Source: an uncultured Eubacteriales bacterium
GTDB lineage: Bacteria > Bacillota > Clostridia > Christensenellales > CAG-314
NCBI GenBank assembly: GCA_900544545.1
Contig: UQVY01000002.1
Location: forward strand, 124,001 to 188,000
Length of the DNA: 64,000 nucleotides
Direction: 5' to 3'
The position numbers and the translations under genes are program-made. Of the stretch, positions 8,960 through 18,350 are shown one piece after another (within the stretch, counting starts at the first letter, position 1; each line of letters starts with the position of its first letter). The notes under the pieces are model-generated. The model did not search any database and was not told the origin of the DNA. It was given only the letters and a program-made list of their open reading frames with translations.

Positions 8960-8991
8960 CGGGCAGCAAAAACGTACGTCCCCGCTGCCCG
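8960..8991. terminator. Possible terminator hairpin between tkt and obg
   Basis: CGGGCAGC (8960-8967) is the exact reverse complement of GCTGCCCG (8984-8991) with a 16-nt loop. Short T-runs flank it in the plus sense (TTTTT at 8996-9000). In the minus sense, the direction of tkt, the stem is followed by A residues, so its role as a tkt terminator is doubtful. Confidence 0.35.
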
Positions 8992-9129
8992 AGAGTTTTT
9001 ACCCGATTCTTACGAAATAATTATTCCTTCCGGAGAATAATTATTCTTTTTGGGCAGCCGTCTTTTTTGATAGCTATTCTCTTTCGGAAATCGTTATTCC
9101 GCTCCCGAAAAATCGCCGTTACCGCAAAA

Positions 9130-11079
9130 TCAGAGCAGCTCCTTGGCTTTTTCGTAGAGATTTTTCGCGGTTATTCCGTAGAATTCGAAAAGAGCGTCGG
9201 GTTTTCCGGAGCGCCCGAAATCGTCGATTCCCAGAACGGCTCCGTCAAGCCCTACGAATCTGTACCAGCTCATAGTCGCCGCGGCTTCGATCGCGATTCT
9301 CTTTCTTATTCCCGAGGGAAGAACCTTTTCCCTGTAAGCTTCGTCCTGCTCGAGGAAAAGCTCCGCAGAAGGCACGGAAACCACTCTCGCGCGGATTCCT
9401 TCGGACCTGAGTCTGTCGTAAACCTCGCAGCAGAGAGAAAGCTCGCTTCCGCTCGACATAAGTATAATCTCGGGATTATCAGAATCTTTGACTATATATC
9501 CGCCTCTCAGCGCGCCTTCGCCCGTTCCTTCGAGCTGCGGAAGATTCTGCCTCGACAATACGAGAGCCACGGGCTTACCCGAATTCAAAGCGACATCCCA
9601 GCCGCAGAGAGTTTCCTTTGCGTCGGCGGGACGGAAAACGTACATCCCCGGCATACTCCTGAGCCCTGCAAGCTGCTCTATCGGCTCATGAGTAGGTCCG
9701 TCTTCCCCTACGCCTATGCTGTCGTGAGTGAGAACGTAGGTCACCGGCAAGCCCATAAGCGCGGACATTCTCATAGAACCTTTCATATAGTCGCTGAAAA
9801 CGAAAAACGTCGAGCAGTAAGGTCTTAATCCGCCGTGAAGAGCGATTCCGTTGCAAATCGCCGCCATCGCCTGCTCTCTTATTCCGAAATGAACGTTGCT
9901 TCCTTCCCTGCATTCGGGAGAATAATACTTCCTCTCCTTCATAACCGTAAGGTTGCTCGGACCGAGATCCGCAGAACCGCCGAATAAATTCGGAACGATT
10001 TCACTGAGCTTATTGAGGATTTCCGAGGAAACCTTTCTCGTCGCCATAGGCTCGGTTATTCCCGTTTCCATACGAGCGACGTCGATTCTCTCGTTCCCGA
10101 GATACCTGTTCATAAGAGCGTAAAGCTCGGGATATTCCTCCGCGTAGCCTTCGAGCATCTTATCGTAAGCGGCGGTTTTTTCGCGTCCCTTTTCCGCAAT
10201 CTCCCTTCCGAATTCGTAAGCCTCCTCCGGAATCTCGAAAGCCTCGTGATTCCAACCGTAAAAAGCCTTGGTCGCCGCAAGCTTCTCGTCCTTCAGCGGA
10301 GAACCGTGAACCGAAGCCGTTCCTTCGAGCGGACTTCCGTAACCTATTCTGGTCTTACTGATTATTACCGAGGGACGTTCGCCCTGAGCCTTGCACTTAC
10401 CGATGGCTCTGTCCAGCGCGGAAAGGTCGTTTCCGTCCTCGACTATTTCCACGTGCCAGTCCATAGCGTTGAATCTTTCCGCAACGTTCTCGCCGAAAGA
10501 CGTATCCTTATCGCCTTCTATCGTTATATCGTTCTTATCGTAAACAAGAATAAGCTTCCCGAGCTTCAACGTTCCCGCAAGACTCATTGCCTCGTAGGAT
10601 ATTCCCTCCATAAGGCAGCCTTCGCCGCAAAGCGCGTACGTATAATGGTCGAATACCTTATAGCCCTCTCTGTCGAACGTCGCCGCAAGCACGGTTTCGG
10701 CTATCGCCATTCCGACGGCGTTGGCTATTCCCTGCCCCAGAGGCCCCGTGGATACGTCTACGCCCTCCGTTACTCCGTATTCCGGATGACCGGGAGTCCT
10801 GCTTCCGAGCTGTCTGAACCGCTTCATATCCTCGACCGTTATCCCGTATCCGAATAAGTGAAGCGTTGCGTAAAGCCCCGCCGATCCGTGTCCCGCGGAC
10901 ATTACGAATCTGTCCCTGTTTATATGCGTCGGCTGCGTCGGATCGTTTTTCATCGCCGCGTATACCGCGTTAAGCGCAGGCATTGCTCCCAGCGGCAATC
11001 CCGGATGCCCCGAATTTGCCTTCGCGATTGCGTCTACGGCAAGCATCCTCGCCGCCGTTACCGTTGTTGCTCTGTTCAT
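9130..11079 (-). CDS. tkt: Transketolase
   Basis: A full-length (649-residue) thiamine-diphosphate transketolase of the non-oxidative pentose phosphate pathway. The N-terminal TPP domain shows AKANSGHPGLPLGAMP, HINRDRFVMSAGHGSAGLY and the metal-binding region CGEGCLMEGISYEA. The pyrimidine domain has NVHFGIREQAM and THDSIGVGEDGPTHEPIEQL. The C-terminal domain follows (VSVPSAELF...). The start MNRATTVTAARMLAVDAI at 11079 follows a GGAGGAAGGAAAGAG ribosome site; an in-frame ATG at 11163 would add 28 basic residues and is rejected. It appears to be a single-gene unit. Confidence 0.97.
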   Translation of the reverse strand: MNRATTVTAARMLAVDAIAKANSGHPGLPLGAMPALNAVYAAMKNDPTQPTHINRDRFVMSAGHGSAGLYATLHLFGYGITVEDMKRFRQLGSRTPGHPEYGVTEGVDVSTGPLGQGIANAVGMAIAETVLAATFDREGYKVFDHYTYALCGEGCLMEGISYEAMSLAGTLKLGKLILVYDKNDITIEGDKDTSFGENVAERFNAMDWHVEIVEDGNDLSALDRAIGKCKAQGERPSVIISKTRIGYGSPLEGTASVHGSPLKDEKLAATKAFYGWNHEAFEIPEEAYEFGREIAEKGREKTAAYDKMLEGYAEEYPELYALMNRYLGNERIDVARMETGITEPMATRKVSSEILNKLSEIVPNLFGGSADLGPSNLTVMKERKYYSPECREGSNVHFGIREQAMAAICNGIALHGGLRPYCSTFFVFSDYMKGSMRMSALMGLPVTYVLTHDSIGVGEDGPTHEPIEQLAGLRSMPGMYVFRPADAKETLCGWDVALNSGKPVALVLSRQNLPQLEGTGEGALRGGYIVKDSDNPEIILMSSGSELSLCCEVYDRLRSEGIRARVVSVPSAELFLEQDEAYREKVLPSGIRKRIAIEAAATMSWYRFVGLDGAVLGIDDFGRSGKPDALFEFYGITAKNLYEKAKELL

Positions 11080-11160
11080 TTCTCTTTCCTTCCTCCGAGG
11101 CTTTTGCCCCGTTATTTTTTTTTCCGCGTTCCCTCGCTTTCCTTTGCTTTCCGCGGCTGA

Positions 11161-11224
11161 CAAGCGGGGCGGGCGGGCTGACTGATTTTCCGATTAAGAA
11201 GATTGTCTATCGGGGAGCGCAGGC
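11161..11224 (-). repeat. 66-bp dispersed element, copy 2 (inverted)
   Basis: Read on the minus strand it starts GCCTGCGCTCCCCGATAGAC and ends GCCCGCCCGCCCCGCTTG. This is the same element as at 385, 38384 and 58209, here in opposite orientation, in the hemW-tkt gap. Confidence 0.7.
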
Positions 11225-11243
11225 AGCCGCGGATTCCTTGCAG

Positions 11244-12389
11244 TTACTCCTCGTCGTCCATAAACTCCACCAGTACGGAATTCAAAAGGTACATCTTCTC
11301 CGGCCTCACCGAAACCGTCCTCGAATCGTAGGTTATAAGCCCTATCTTTTCCAGCCTGTCGAGAGTCTTTTTATACCTCCTGACGAAATCCGTGTAATAA
11401 AGAGCGTTGAATTCCTTTATATCCATTCCTCTGTCCATTCTCAACGCCAGCATTATATACTCGAATTCAGCCTCCTTAAGCGAAAGCTTATGCCTTTTCG
11501 AAATCGGTCTCGCGTTTTCTTCGAGCCGCTGAAAATACTTATCCATATCCCTTAAATTGGAATACCTCGTATCTCCCACGAAGCCCGAAGCGTTAAGCCC
11601 TATTCCGTAATACCGTCCCTGTTTCCAGTAATTTACGTTATGGCGGCTCTCGAAGCCTACCTTAGCGAAATTCGATACCTCGTAGCGGTAAATCTTATCC
11701 CTCTCCAGAGTCTTATACACGAGGTCGTACATATCTGCGGCTTCGTCCTCCTCCGGAAGAAGGGTTATTCCGTTCCTCACGAGCTTATAAAGCGGCGTAC
11801 CCTTCTCGACCTTCAGTCCGTACGCCGAAATATGCGGAATATCCAGCTTCCTCAACAACTCCACCGTATGCTTTACGACGGCTATGTTCTGATGAGGTAG
11901 TCCGAGCATCATATCCGCGCTTATATTGGTTATTCCGGCGCGCCTCAGCCTTCCTACCGTCGCGACGAAATCGGCTGTGTTGTGGGGACGCATAAGTTCC
12001 CGCAGTATCGCGTCGTCGGCTACCTGAAGTCCGACGCTCACGCGATTTATGCCACAGGAACGCATCGTCCGTATCAGAGCCGCGTTTCCGCTCTGCGGAT
12101 TAAGCTCCATCGTTATTTCGCAGTCGTCGGCAAGCCTGAAATTCCCGTGAATCGCCGCCATTAACGCGGAAAGCTGTTTCGGCTTCATAAGAGAAGGCGT
12201 TCCTCCGCCGATATAGACCGTTTCTATCGGCGTCCCGTCGTGAAGCTTCCCCCATAAAGCAAGCTCCTTCCCGACGGCGGCTACGTAACGGTCTATCGCT
12301 CCGTCCTTACCCGCGAAAGAAACGAAATTGCAGTAGACGCACTTGCTCCTGCAAAACGGAAAATGTATATATATCGATTTCGTCGTCAT
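11244..12389 (-). CDS. hemW: Radical SAM heme chaperone HemW
   Basis: A 381-residue radical SAM protein of the HemN/HemW group. The N-terminus YIHFPFCRSKCVYCNF carries the Cx3Cx2C cluster motif and GGGTPS follows near residue 61. Its length and the absence of the extended HemN N-terminus point to HemW, the heme chaperone, rather than coproporphyrinogen dehydrogenase. In Firmicutes hemW normally follows lepA directly; here an ECF transporter component lies between them. The ATG at 12389 is preceded by an AGGAGGAAG ribosome site. Confidence 0.93.
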   Translation of the reverse strand: MTTKSIYIHFPFCRSKCVYCNFVSFAGKDGAIDRYVAAVGKELALWGKLHDGTPIETVYIGGGTPSLMKPKQLSALMAAIHGNFRLADDCEITMELNPQSGNAALIRTMRSCGINRVSVGLQVADDAILRELMRPHNTADFVATVGRLRRAGITNISADMMLGLPHQNIAVVKHTVELLRKLDIPHISAYGLKVEKGTPLYKLVRNGITLLPEEDEAADMYDLVYKTLERDKIYRYEVSNFAKVGFESRHNVNYWKQGRYYGIGLNASGFVGDTRYSNLRDMDKYFQRLEENARPISKRHKLSLKEAEFEYIMLALRMDRGMDIKEFNALYYTDFVRRYKKTLDRLEKIGLITYDSRTVSVRPEKMYLLNSVLVEFMDDEE

Positions 12390-12419
12390 TTCTTCCTCCT
12401 GCCTTTTTTGTAAAACAAC

Positions 12420-12645
12420 CCTCCACTTTCTTTCGAGAACCGGCGTGACGCTGAACCCATTGGGGGCGTTCGCCCGATGAAGTTAAGTAATTCGACAAAC
12501 GACTTTCTCCACGAAGAAAAATCCCGAATCCCGCGAAACTAATGAAGTTCTTTGCTCCACTTTCTTGAAAGAAAGTGGAAGCGAAGCCAATTCGGTCAAG
12601 CCTTTGGCTTGGGTTCTTTGCCTACTTTCTTTTTAAGAAAATAGG
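12420..12645. repeat. Mosaic intergenic repeat, copy B
   Basis: This copy between hemW and the ECF gene has the CACTTTCTTTCGAGAA half-hairpin, the GGCGTGACGCTG module, ACCCATTGGGGGCGTTCGCCCGAT, TAAGTTAAGTAATTCG and GAAGTTCTTTGCTCCACTTTCTTGAAAGAAAGTGG-type sequence in that order. Confidence 0.7.
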
Positions 12646-13281
12646 TTACCACTTCAGGATTTTCGAGAGCCGCTTGTACAGCACGAAGGTCAGACCGCCA
12701 GAAACCAGACAGCGCAGAAGATTGAACGGCACGACCGAAAGCGGAATGTAATAACCGTACAGATTTTCCGCGGTTACGTCGGGGAAAAGCGATTTCAGCA
12801 TTCCTATGACCGCATCGAATCCGAAATTCTCCGTCATAAACGGCACGAGAACGAATCTGTTCATAATCACCGCGGTCAATACCGTCGCAACTATCCCGAT
12901 TCCTATCGACAATAACGCCGCTTTCTTCGTTTTCCGGAAATGATAGATTATCGCGGACGGCAATGTAAACGCCAGTCCTACCGCTATGTCCGCAAGGTCG
13001 CCTATTCCGCCGAAAGAAAGCCCCTGAGTTATTATCTTCAGCAACGAGCGCATAATCACTACGGTTACCGCGCCGAGCGGCCCCATCGCAAATCCCGCAA
13101 GCAACGCGGGCATATCGGATATCTGAAAATCCAGAAAACTCGGGAATATCACCGCTATCGGAAACCGCAATAAATACAGCACGAACGACAACGCCGATAA
13201 TATCCCCGCCTTCGCAAGAAAATGCGCTACCGTCGTTCCTTTTGTCTTCTTGTTCGTTTCGTTTCGTATCTCTTTTTTCAT
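12646..13281 (-). CDS. ECF transporter S component, RibU-like
   Basis: A 211-residue integral membrane protein with about six hydrophobic segments. It resembles the substrate-binding S components of energy-coupling-factor vitamin transporters. The stretch FLDFQISDMPALLAGFAMGP, followed by DLADIAVGLAFTLPSAIIY, is typical of RibU-like riboflavin transporters, but the substrate is inferred. The start at 13281 (MKKEIRNETNKK) is chosen because upstream in-frame codons come from a repeat element. No FMN riboswitch is visible. The gene is flanked on both sides by mosaic repeat copies. Confidence 0.8.
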   Translation of the reverse strand: MKKEIRNETNKKTKGTTVAHFLAKAGILSALSFVLYLLRFPIAVIFPSFLDFQISDMPALLAGFAMGPLGAVTVVIMRSLLKIITQGLSFGGIGDLADIAVGLAFTLPSAIIYHFRKTKKAALLSIGIGIVATVLTAVIMNRFVLVPFMTENFGFDAVIGMLKSLFPDVTAENLYGYYIPLSVVPFNLLRCLVSGGLTFVLYKRLSKILKW

Positions 13282-13300
13282 TTGTCTTTTAAGTTTTCTT

Positions 13301-13557
13301 TGTAACCAGCGTGACGCTGGACCCTTTAGCTTCGCGACGTCCAAACAATTCCGGAAATCCGAATTAGCAGACCGCATAGCGTGACGCTGGACCCATTGGG
13401 GGCGTTCGCCCGATAAAGTATAGACGATTCTGTTTTTATAAGGAGAGAATCTCTGCGGTCGGGCGAAGCTATCGGAGTTTTTTGCTCCACTTTCTCGAAA
13501 GAAAGCGGAAGCAAAGCTATCGGAGTTCTTTGTCCCGCTTTCTTGCAAGAAAGCGGG
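13301..13557. repeat. Mosaic intergenic repeat, copy C
   Basis: Contains CCAGCGTGACGCTGG at 13306-13320, a second AGCGTGACGCTGG at 13378-13390, the GACCCATTGGGGGCGTTCGC module and, at 13534-13557, a perfect 24-bp palindrome with arm CCCGCTTTCTTG. The palindrome directly abuts the lepA stop codon. Confidence 0.75.
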
Positions 13558-15357
13558 TTAGTCGTCGCCGATTTTGAGAATCGACATAAAGGCGTCGGAC
13601 GGAATGGCTACGCTTCCGACCTGCCTCATTCGCTTCTTTCCTTCCTTTTGCTTCTCGAGAAGCTTCTTCTTCCTCGTTATATCGCCGCCGTAACACTTCG
13701 CAAGAACGTCCTTCCGAAGAGCCTTTACCGTTTCGCGGGCGATAATCTTGTTCCCTATGGTCGCCTGAATCGGAATCTCGAACATCTGCCGCGGAATCGC
13801 CTCCTTCAGCCGCTCGGCTATCATTCTTCCGCGCGCGTAAGCCTTGTCTTCGTGAACGATGATACTCAGCGCATCGCAAAGTTCGCCGTTCAGAAGCATA
13901 TCCATCCGCACGAGACGGCTTTCGCGGTAACCCGTTATTTCGTAATCCAGACTCGCGTAGCCCCTCGTCCGCGACTTCAACGTATCGAAAAAGTCGTAGA
14001 TTATCTCGTTCAGCGGAATCTCGTACTGAAGACGAACTCTCTTTTCTTCGAGATAGGTCATATCGATGAACGTTCCTCGCTTTTCCTGACATAAATCCAT
14101 AATCGCCCCCACGTATTCGGGCGGCGTGAAGATATGAGCGAGAACTATCGGCTCCTCCATATGCTCTATCGATGTAGGCGGCGGAAGCTTCGTGGGATTG
14201 TCGATAAGAAGCTCCTCGTCCTGAGTCGTAAAGACCTTATAGGATACGCTGGGCTGCGTCGTAACGAGATCGAGATCGAATTCCCTCTCCAGCCTTTCCT
14301 GAATTATCTCCATATGCAAAAGCCCCAGAAATCCCGCTCTGAATCCGAAACCCAGAGCTACCGAGCTGTCCGGCTCGTAGGTCAGACTCGCGTCGTTCAA
14401 TTTAAGCTTTTCGAGAGCCTCTTTAAGGTCGTTGTACTTGGAGCCGTCGGCGGGATATATTCCGCAGTAAACCATCGGCTGAACCTTCTTGTAGCCCGGA
14501 AGAGGTCCGTCGCAGGGATTCTCGGGATCGGTTATGGTGTCGCCGACGTTGGTTTCCGAAACGGTCTTTATGCTCGCGGCTATGTAGCCTACGTCGCCCG
14601 CGGCAAGCCTTTCCGTCGCTTTCATCGAAGGCGTGAACACGCCCACCTCCGTCACGTCGAATATCGCGTCGGTCGTAAACATCTTGATTTTCGAGCCCAC
14701 GGATACCTTTCCGTCGAAAATCCGCGCGAATATCAGCACGCCTTTGTAATTGTCGTAAACGCAGTCGAATATAAGAGCCTTCAGAGGCTTGTCTTCGTCC
14801 CCCGAAGGAGCCGGAAGCTTCTCGATTATCTGCTCGAAAACCTGATCGATATTTATGTTTTCCTTAGCCGAAATAAGCGGAATCCCCTCCGTATCCAGAC
14901 CTATCGTATCTTCGATTTCCTGCTTGCATTCGTCGATTCTCGCCGACGGAAGATCGATTTTGTTTATGACCGGAAGAATCTCCAGATCGTTTTCCAAAGC
15001 AAGATATACGTTGGCAAGAGTCTGCGCCTCCACGCCCTGACTCGCGTCCACGACGAGCACCGCGCCTTCGCACGCCGCAAGCGACCGCGAAACTTCGTAA
15101 GTAAAGTCTACGTGACCGGGCGTGTCTATAAGATTCAGCGTGTAAACCTCGCCCTTGTAAACGTACTTCATCTTCACCGGCGAAAGCTTTATCGTTATGC
15201 CTCTCTCGCGCTCGAGATCCATCGTGTCCAGAAGCTGCGCCTCCATATCGCGCTTGGCTACCTGTCCGCTGTTTTCGATCATCCTGTCCGCAAGCGTGCT
15301 TTTTCCGTGATCTATGTGCGCTATTATACAGAAATTCCGTGTTTTACTTAAATCCAT
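13558..15357 (-). CDS. lepA: Elongation factor 4 (LepA)
   Basis: A 599-residue translational GTPase that acts on stalled or initiating ribosomes. G1 AHIDHGKSTLADR starts at about residue 14, followed by DTPGHVDF and NKIDLPSA. The sequence then runs through the EF-G-like domains II, III and V to the LepA-specific C-terminal domain (GGDITRKKKLLEKQKEGKKRMRQVG). Length is exactly family-typical. The stop codon directly abuts a 24-bp palindrome of mosaic repeat copy C. Confidence 0.98.
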   Translation of the reverse strand: MDLSKTRNFCIIAHIDHGKSTLADRMIENSGQVAKRDMEAQLLDTMDLERERGITIKLSPVKMKYVYKGEVYTLNLIDTPGHVDFTYEVSRSLAACEGAVLVVDASQGVEAQTLANVYLALENDLEILPVINKIDLPSARIDECKQEIEDTIGLDTEGIPLISAKENINIDQVFEQIIEKLPAPSGDEDKPLKALIFDCVYDNYKGVLIFARIFDGKVSVGSKIKMFTTDAIFDVTEVGVFTPSMKATERLAAGDVGYIAASIKTVSETNVGDTITDPENPCDGPLPGYKKVQPMVYCGIYPADGSKYNDLKEALEKLKLNDASLTYEPDSSVALGFGFRAGFLGLLHMEIIQERLEREFDLDLVTTQPSVSYKVFTTQDEELLIDNPTKLPPPTSIEHMEEPIVLAHIFTPPEYVGAIMDLCQEKRGTFIDMTYLEEKRVRLQYEIPLNEIIYDFFDTLKSRTRGYASLDYEITGYRESRLVRMDMLLNGELCDALSIIVHEDKAYARGRMIAERLKEAIPRQMFEIPIQATIGNKIIARETVKALRKDVLAKCYGGDITRKKKLLEKQKEGKKRMRQVGSVAIPSDAFMSILKIGDD

Positions 15358-15497
15358 ATCCTTGTTTCCTGTTTTACGCTTTCTTACGAAATCCCCGCAA
15401 AGAACCGCCGCCTTAAACCGAAAAGATTCTCTTCTTACGGGAAAATAACGATTTTACCGAGCGAACGCCCTCGCCGAATCTCCGGAAGAAAACGGAG

Positions 15498-16253
15498 TTA
15501 GACCTTCGGGATAAAGCCCTCGAAGATTATATTGTCGTAAAGCCCTTTGCACTTGTCGAGATGAGCCTGACTCCTTACCGTCCACATAAGCACGGGCATT
15601 TTCTTCTTAATCTGCTTTACTCTTCGCTTTCCTACGAAAGACGTGTCATAAGAGGTGAACTGCGCTCCGCATATTCCGTTGAGCATACAGTTCCTCAGAA
15701 TAAACCTCTGCGTTCTCGCGCGAAGCCCTTTTCCGAACTCGCTCGTGAAATAAGACGCAAGTTGTCCGCGGATAAATTCCGGCGCGTTCTTCTTGAACCA
15801 CCTGACGATGAAGGGATTGAAGGACTGTACGGCAAATTCGCCCTTGTACGCCCGAAGCATCTCGGTCATAATTCCTTCGAGCTTACCGATGTTTTTGTGG
15901 TCCTTGACTTCGATGAGCAGCGGAACCTTACCGTCCGTAAGCTCCAGAAGCTCGGAAAGAGTCGGAATTTTTTCGTTATCGCCGCCGATGAGCGTAATAT
16001 CCTTAAGCTCCCCGTAGCTCATTTCGTCGATATTGCCGCGTCTGTCCGTCATTCTTTTGAGTGAATCGTCGTGAAAAACCACGACTACGTCGTCCGTCGT
16101 GAGATGAACGTCGGTTTCTATCGCGTAACCGTGAAGAATCGCGTTTTTGAAAGCCCCCATACTGTTTTCGGGTAATCGGTCGTCGTGAAGACCTCTGTGC
16201 GCTATCGGCTGATTAACCAGCCAAGTCTGATATATATCGTCCTGCCTGTCCAT
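15498..16253 (-). CDS. Glycerophosphodiester phosphodiesterase
   Basis: A 251-residue GDPD-family TIM barrel that hydrolyses glycerophosphodiesters to glycerol-3-phosphate and an alcohol. The catalytic motifs PIAHRGLHDDRLPENSMGAF (residues 17-36), ETDVHLTTDD and VFHDDSLKR are intact, as is the LLIEVKD strand near 110. It has no signal peptide, so it is probably cytoplasmic (UgpQ-like). It has its own promoter at 16284-16312 and appears monocistronic. Confidence 0.93.
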   Translation of the reverse strand: MDRQDDIYQTWLVNQPIAHRGLHDDRLPENSMGAFKNAILHGYAIETDVHLTTDDVVVVFHDDSLKRMTDRRGNIDEMSYGELKDITLIGGDNEKIPTLSELLELTDGKVPLLIEVKDHKNIGKLEGIMTEMLRAYKGEFAVQSFNPFIVRWFKKNAPEFIRGQLASYFTSEFGKGLRARTQRFILRNCMLNGICGAQFTSYDTSFVGKRRVKQIKKKMPVLMWTVRSQAHLDKCKGLYDNIIFEGFIPKV

Positions 16254-16283
16254 TAAGCTGACCTTCTTTTTCGAGTTACTCTT

Positions 16284-16312
16284 ATTATACTACATTTTTG
16301 CCTTTTTTACAA
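16284..16312 (-). promoter_or_regulatory. sigma-A promoter of the GDPD gene
   Basis: On the minus strand TTGTAA (16307-16312) and TATAAT (16284-16289) are separated by 17 bp, about 30 bp upstream of the ATG. Confidence 0.8.
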
Positions 16313-16458
16313 GCTTAAAAGCGGTCTCGGTCATCAAAATAGACAAAAACCCGAAACTGCACGCAAAAACGAGATTTTTCCTTTTCCAAAAATCAATCCG
16401 AGAACGAGAGGCGATGCCGAAATTGCCGAAAAGCAAGGAAAAAATCCGAAAAATCCCT

Positions 16459-17178
16459 TTATGACGGCAAAAATCCGTTGATGAGCGAAGCGACTTCGAA
16501 GGGCGAATCGTCCATCACGAAATGCGAACCGCGAATCACGAACGCCTCGGAATTGCGAATAAGCCTCGCATATCTGCGGCAAAACGACGGCGGCGTGGCT
16601 TTGTCGCTCTTTCCGTAAACAAGCAGAGTCGGCGCGGTTATTTTTGCCGCAAGGGGCGACAGGTCCTCGCCGACAACCCGCAGAAAGGTGCTTTTCATCG
16701 GCGTAGACTTATAATCGCTGCTCGAAAAGTCGGGAATTTTCACGCGGAATCCGCGCTTTTTTAACGATTTAGCCGCCTTGTAAACAAAAATCCTGAACCT
16801 TACGCTCAAATTCTTGGTTCTAAAGCCCGCAGCAGACAAAAGTGCGAGTCTTTTCACACAATGCGGATAAAGCGCACTTAAAGTCACCGCAATTCTTCCG
16901 CCAAAGCTATGCGAAACGACCGAAACCGACTCGAGATTGAGCTTTCTGATGAAAAAATAGACCGCCCGCGCGTAATCGGCGACTCCCCAAGCCTCGGATG
17001 GCGGCGAACTTCCGCCGAAACCCCACAAATCGAGGCAGATTTTGCGCCCGGGAAGCAGATTTTTGATTGAATCGAAGCTTTTTGCGCTCCCGCCCCATCC
17101 GTGAAGAAACAAAAGAACGTTGCCTTTACCTTCATCGCTGTAAGTTGTTGAAAGTCCTAAAATCTCTATCCGTTTCAT
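16459..17178 (-). CDS. Alpha/beta-hydrolase fold protein
   Basis: A 239-residue alpha/beta-hydrolase. The oxyanion-region motif LLFLHGWGG lies near residue 22, the nucleophile elbow SHSFGG near 88-93, the acid PTLLVYGKSDKATPP near 188 and the catalytic histidine in IRGSHFVMDD near 219. The triad is therefore complete. The substrate is unknown. The protein resembles the small lipase/esterase and C-C hydrolase group. It lies downstream of tsaB-rimI on the same strand, 161 bp away. Confidence 0.88.
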   Translation of the reverse strand: MKRIEILGLSTTYSDEGKGNVLLFLHGWGGSAKSFDSIKNLLPGRKICLDLWGFGGSSPPSEAWGVADYARAVYFFIRKLNLESVSVVSHSFGGRIAVTLSALYPHCVKRLALLSAAGFRTKNLSVRFRIFVYKAAKSLKKRGFRVKIPDFSSSDYKSTPMKSTFLRVVGEDLSPLAAKITAPTLLVYGKSDKATPPSFCRRYARLIRNSEAFVIRGSHFVMDDSPFEVASLINGFLPS

Positions 17179-17252
17179 AGGCTAATCAATCGTGATTTTT
17201 CCGTCACGCCGCGGTAAAGTCCTGAAAATTTAAATCCATAACGCCAATTTTA

Positions 17253-17306
17253 TTCAACCAAATCGCAAGTGAATCGCACAAATTATGGGAATTCATTAAA
17301 CGAAAT
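17253..17306. repeat. Degenerate 21-bp palindromic array
   Basis: ATTCAACCAAAT, GAATCGCACAAAT and ATTCATTAAACGAAAT end at about 17263, 17283 and 17306. They resemble the 21-bp unit but the phase has slipped by one or two bases. The array lies between tsaB-rimI and the hydrolase gene. Confidence 0.45.
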
Positions 17307-17339
17307 CTCGAAATTCACGGCTTGAAACCAAAGTTAGAA

Positions 17340-18347
17340 TTATTCAAAATATTTAATCATCGCAAGCGCAGATTCATTCTTAGGATAGTAATTTTGAATT
17401 TCTCTCACAACCGAAAAACCTAAGGATTCGTACAACCCGATAGCCGCAGAATTGCTTTTTCTGACGTGAAGAAAACAACTTTTTGCACCTTTTTCACAAT
17501 AATCGCTTATAGTTTTCGTAAGTAAATCACGAGCTATTCCTTTTCTGCGAAAATCAGGGTGAACGCCGACATTTCCGAGATAAAGCTGCTCTCCGTCGAA
17601 GCGAAATTCCGCAAAACCCGCAATCGTCGCGTCCTTTATCGCAACAAAAACACCGGCAATCGGCTCTTCCAACTCGCTCAAAAACATTTCCGCCGTCCAT
17701 GCCTCATCATTAAAACACAGTTCTTCCACAGAAAGAATATGCCCAACGTCACCAACCGTTGCTTTTCTTATCACCAAGCCTTCGTGACGAGCAAAATATT
17801 CGTTTTCCGCCTGACAAAGCTGCACATACACGGGAGAAAAACGCGTCGAAAATTCATTTTTCAAATACTTTTCAGCTGCTATACTTCCAAATTCCTCAAT
17901 ATAATCATATTTCGGATCGTAAACGGCTTCGGTTTCACGATTCTCGGTCATAATTATCGGCAAAACAAGATTTCCACCCGAAATTTTCGCAAAATAAACC
18001 CGTCCGCGCCCCGCATCCATCGCAACTTCACCATCTGTTATATTATATGCAGCAAGCTCCAGCGAGTTTACAGCGATGAAGGGGCGTTTCTGCGCCGCCG
18101 CGTAGCCCTTGGCCGTCGCAATTCCCACGCGAATGCCCGTGAAACTGCCCGGACCGACGACGCACGCGTAGGCGTCAAGCTCGGAAAAGCTTATATTTGC
18201 GGCCTTTTTCGCCTCCTCGACGCAACGATTTATCATTGCGCTATGGTCCCTTTGCGCAGCATCGGTTTTAGCGCGAAAAATCTTTCCGTCGGAGTAGATT
18301 CCGACCGAAAGCCGCTCGGAAACTGTATTTATCAAAAGAATGTTCAT
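17340..18347 (-). CDS. tsaB: Bifunctional TsaB / RimI-like acetyltransferase fusion
   Basis: A 335-residue fusion. Residues 1 to about 185 are TsaB, the dimerisation partner of TsaD in tRNA threonylcarbamoyladenosine (t6A37) synthesis. They show the ILLINTVSERLSVGI start and the VVGPGSFTGIRVGIATAKG motif near 66-84. Residues from about 190 form a GNAT acetyltransferase with the acetyl-CoA loop VHPDFRRKGIARDLL and the ending SNSAAIGLYESLGF, as in RimI, which acetylates ribosomal protein S18. tsaB and rimI are often adjacent, and fused versions are known. TsaD and TsaE are not in the window. It starts 3 bp beyond the trmD stop. Confidence 0.93.
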   Translation of the reverse strand: MNILLINTVSERLSVGIYSDGKIFRAKTDAAQRDHSAMINRCVEEAKKAANISFSELDAYACVVGPGSFTGIRVGIATAKGYAAAQKRPFIAVNSLELAAYNITDGEVAMDAGRGRVYFAKISGGNLVLPIIMTENRETEAVYDPKYDYIEEFGSIAAEKYLKNEFSTRFSPVYVQLCQAENEYFARHEGLVIRKATVGDVGHILSVEELCFNDEAWTAEMFLSELEEPIAGVFVAIKDATIAGFAEFRFDGEQLYLGNVGVHPDFRRKGIARDLLTKTISDYCEKGAKSCFLHVRKSNSAAIGLYESLGFSVVREIQNYYPKNESALAMIKYFE

Positions 18348-18350
18348 TTT

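Noticed and set aside
13282..13548. N-terminal extension of the ECF S component
   Set aside because: The codons translate repeat copy C; the family-like start is at 13281.
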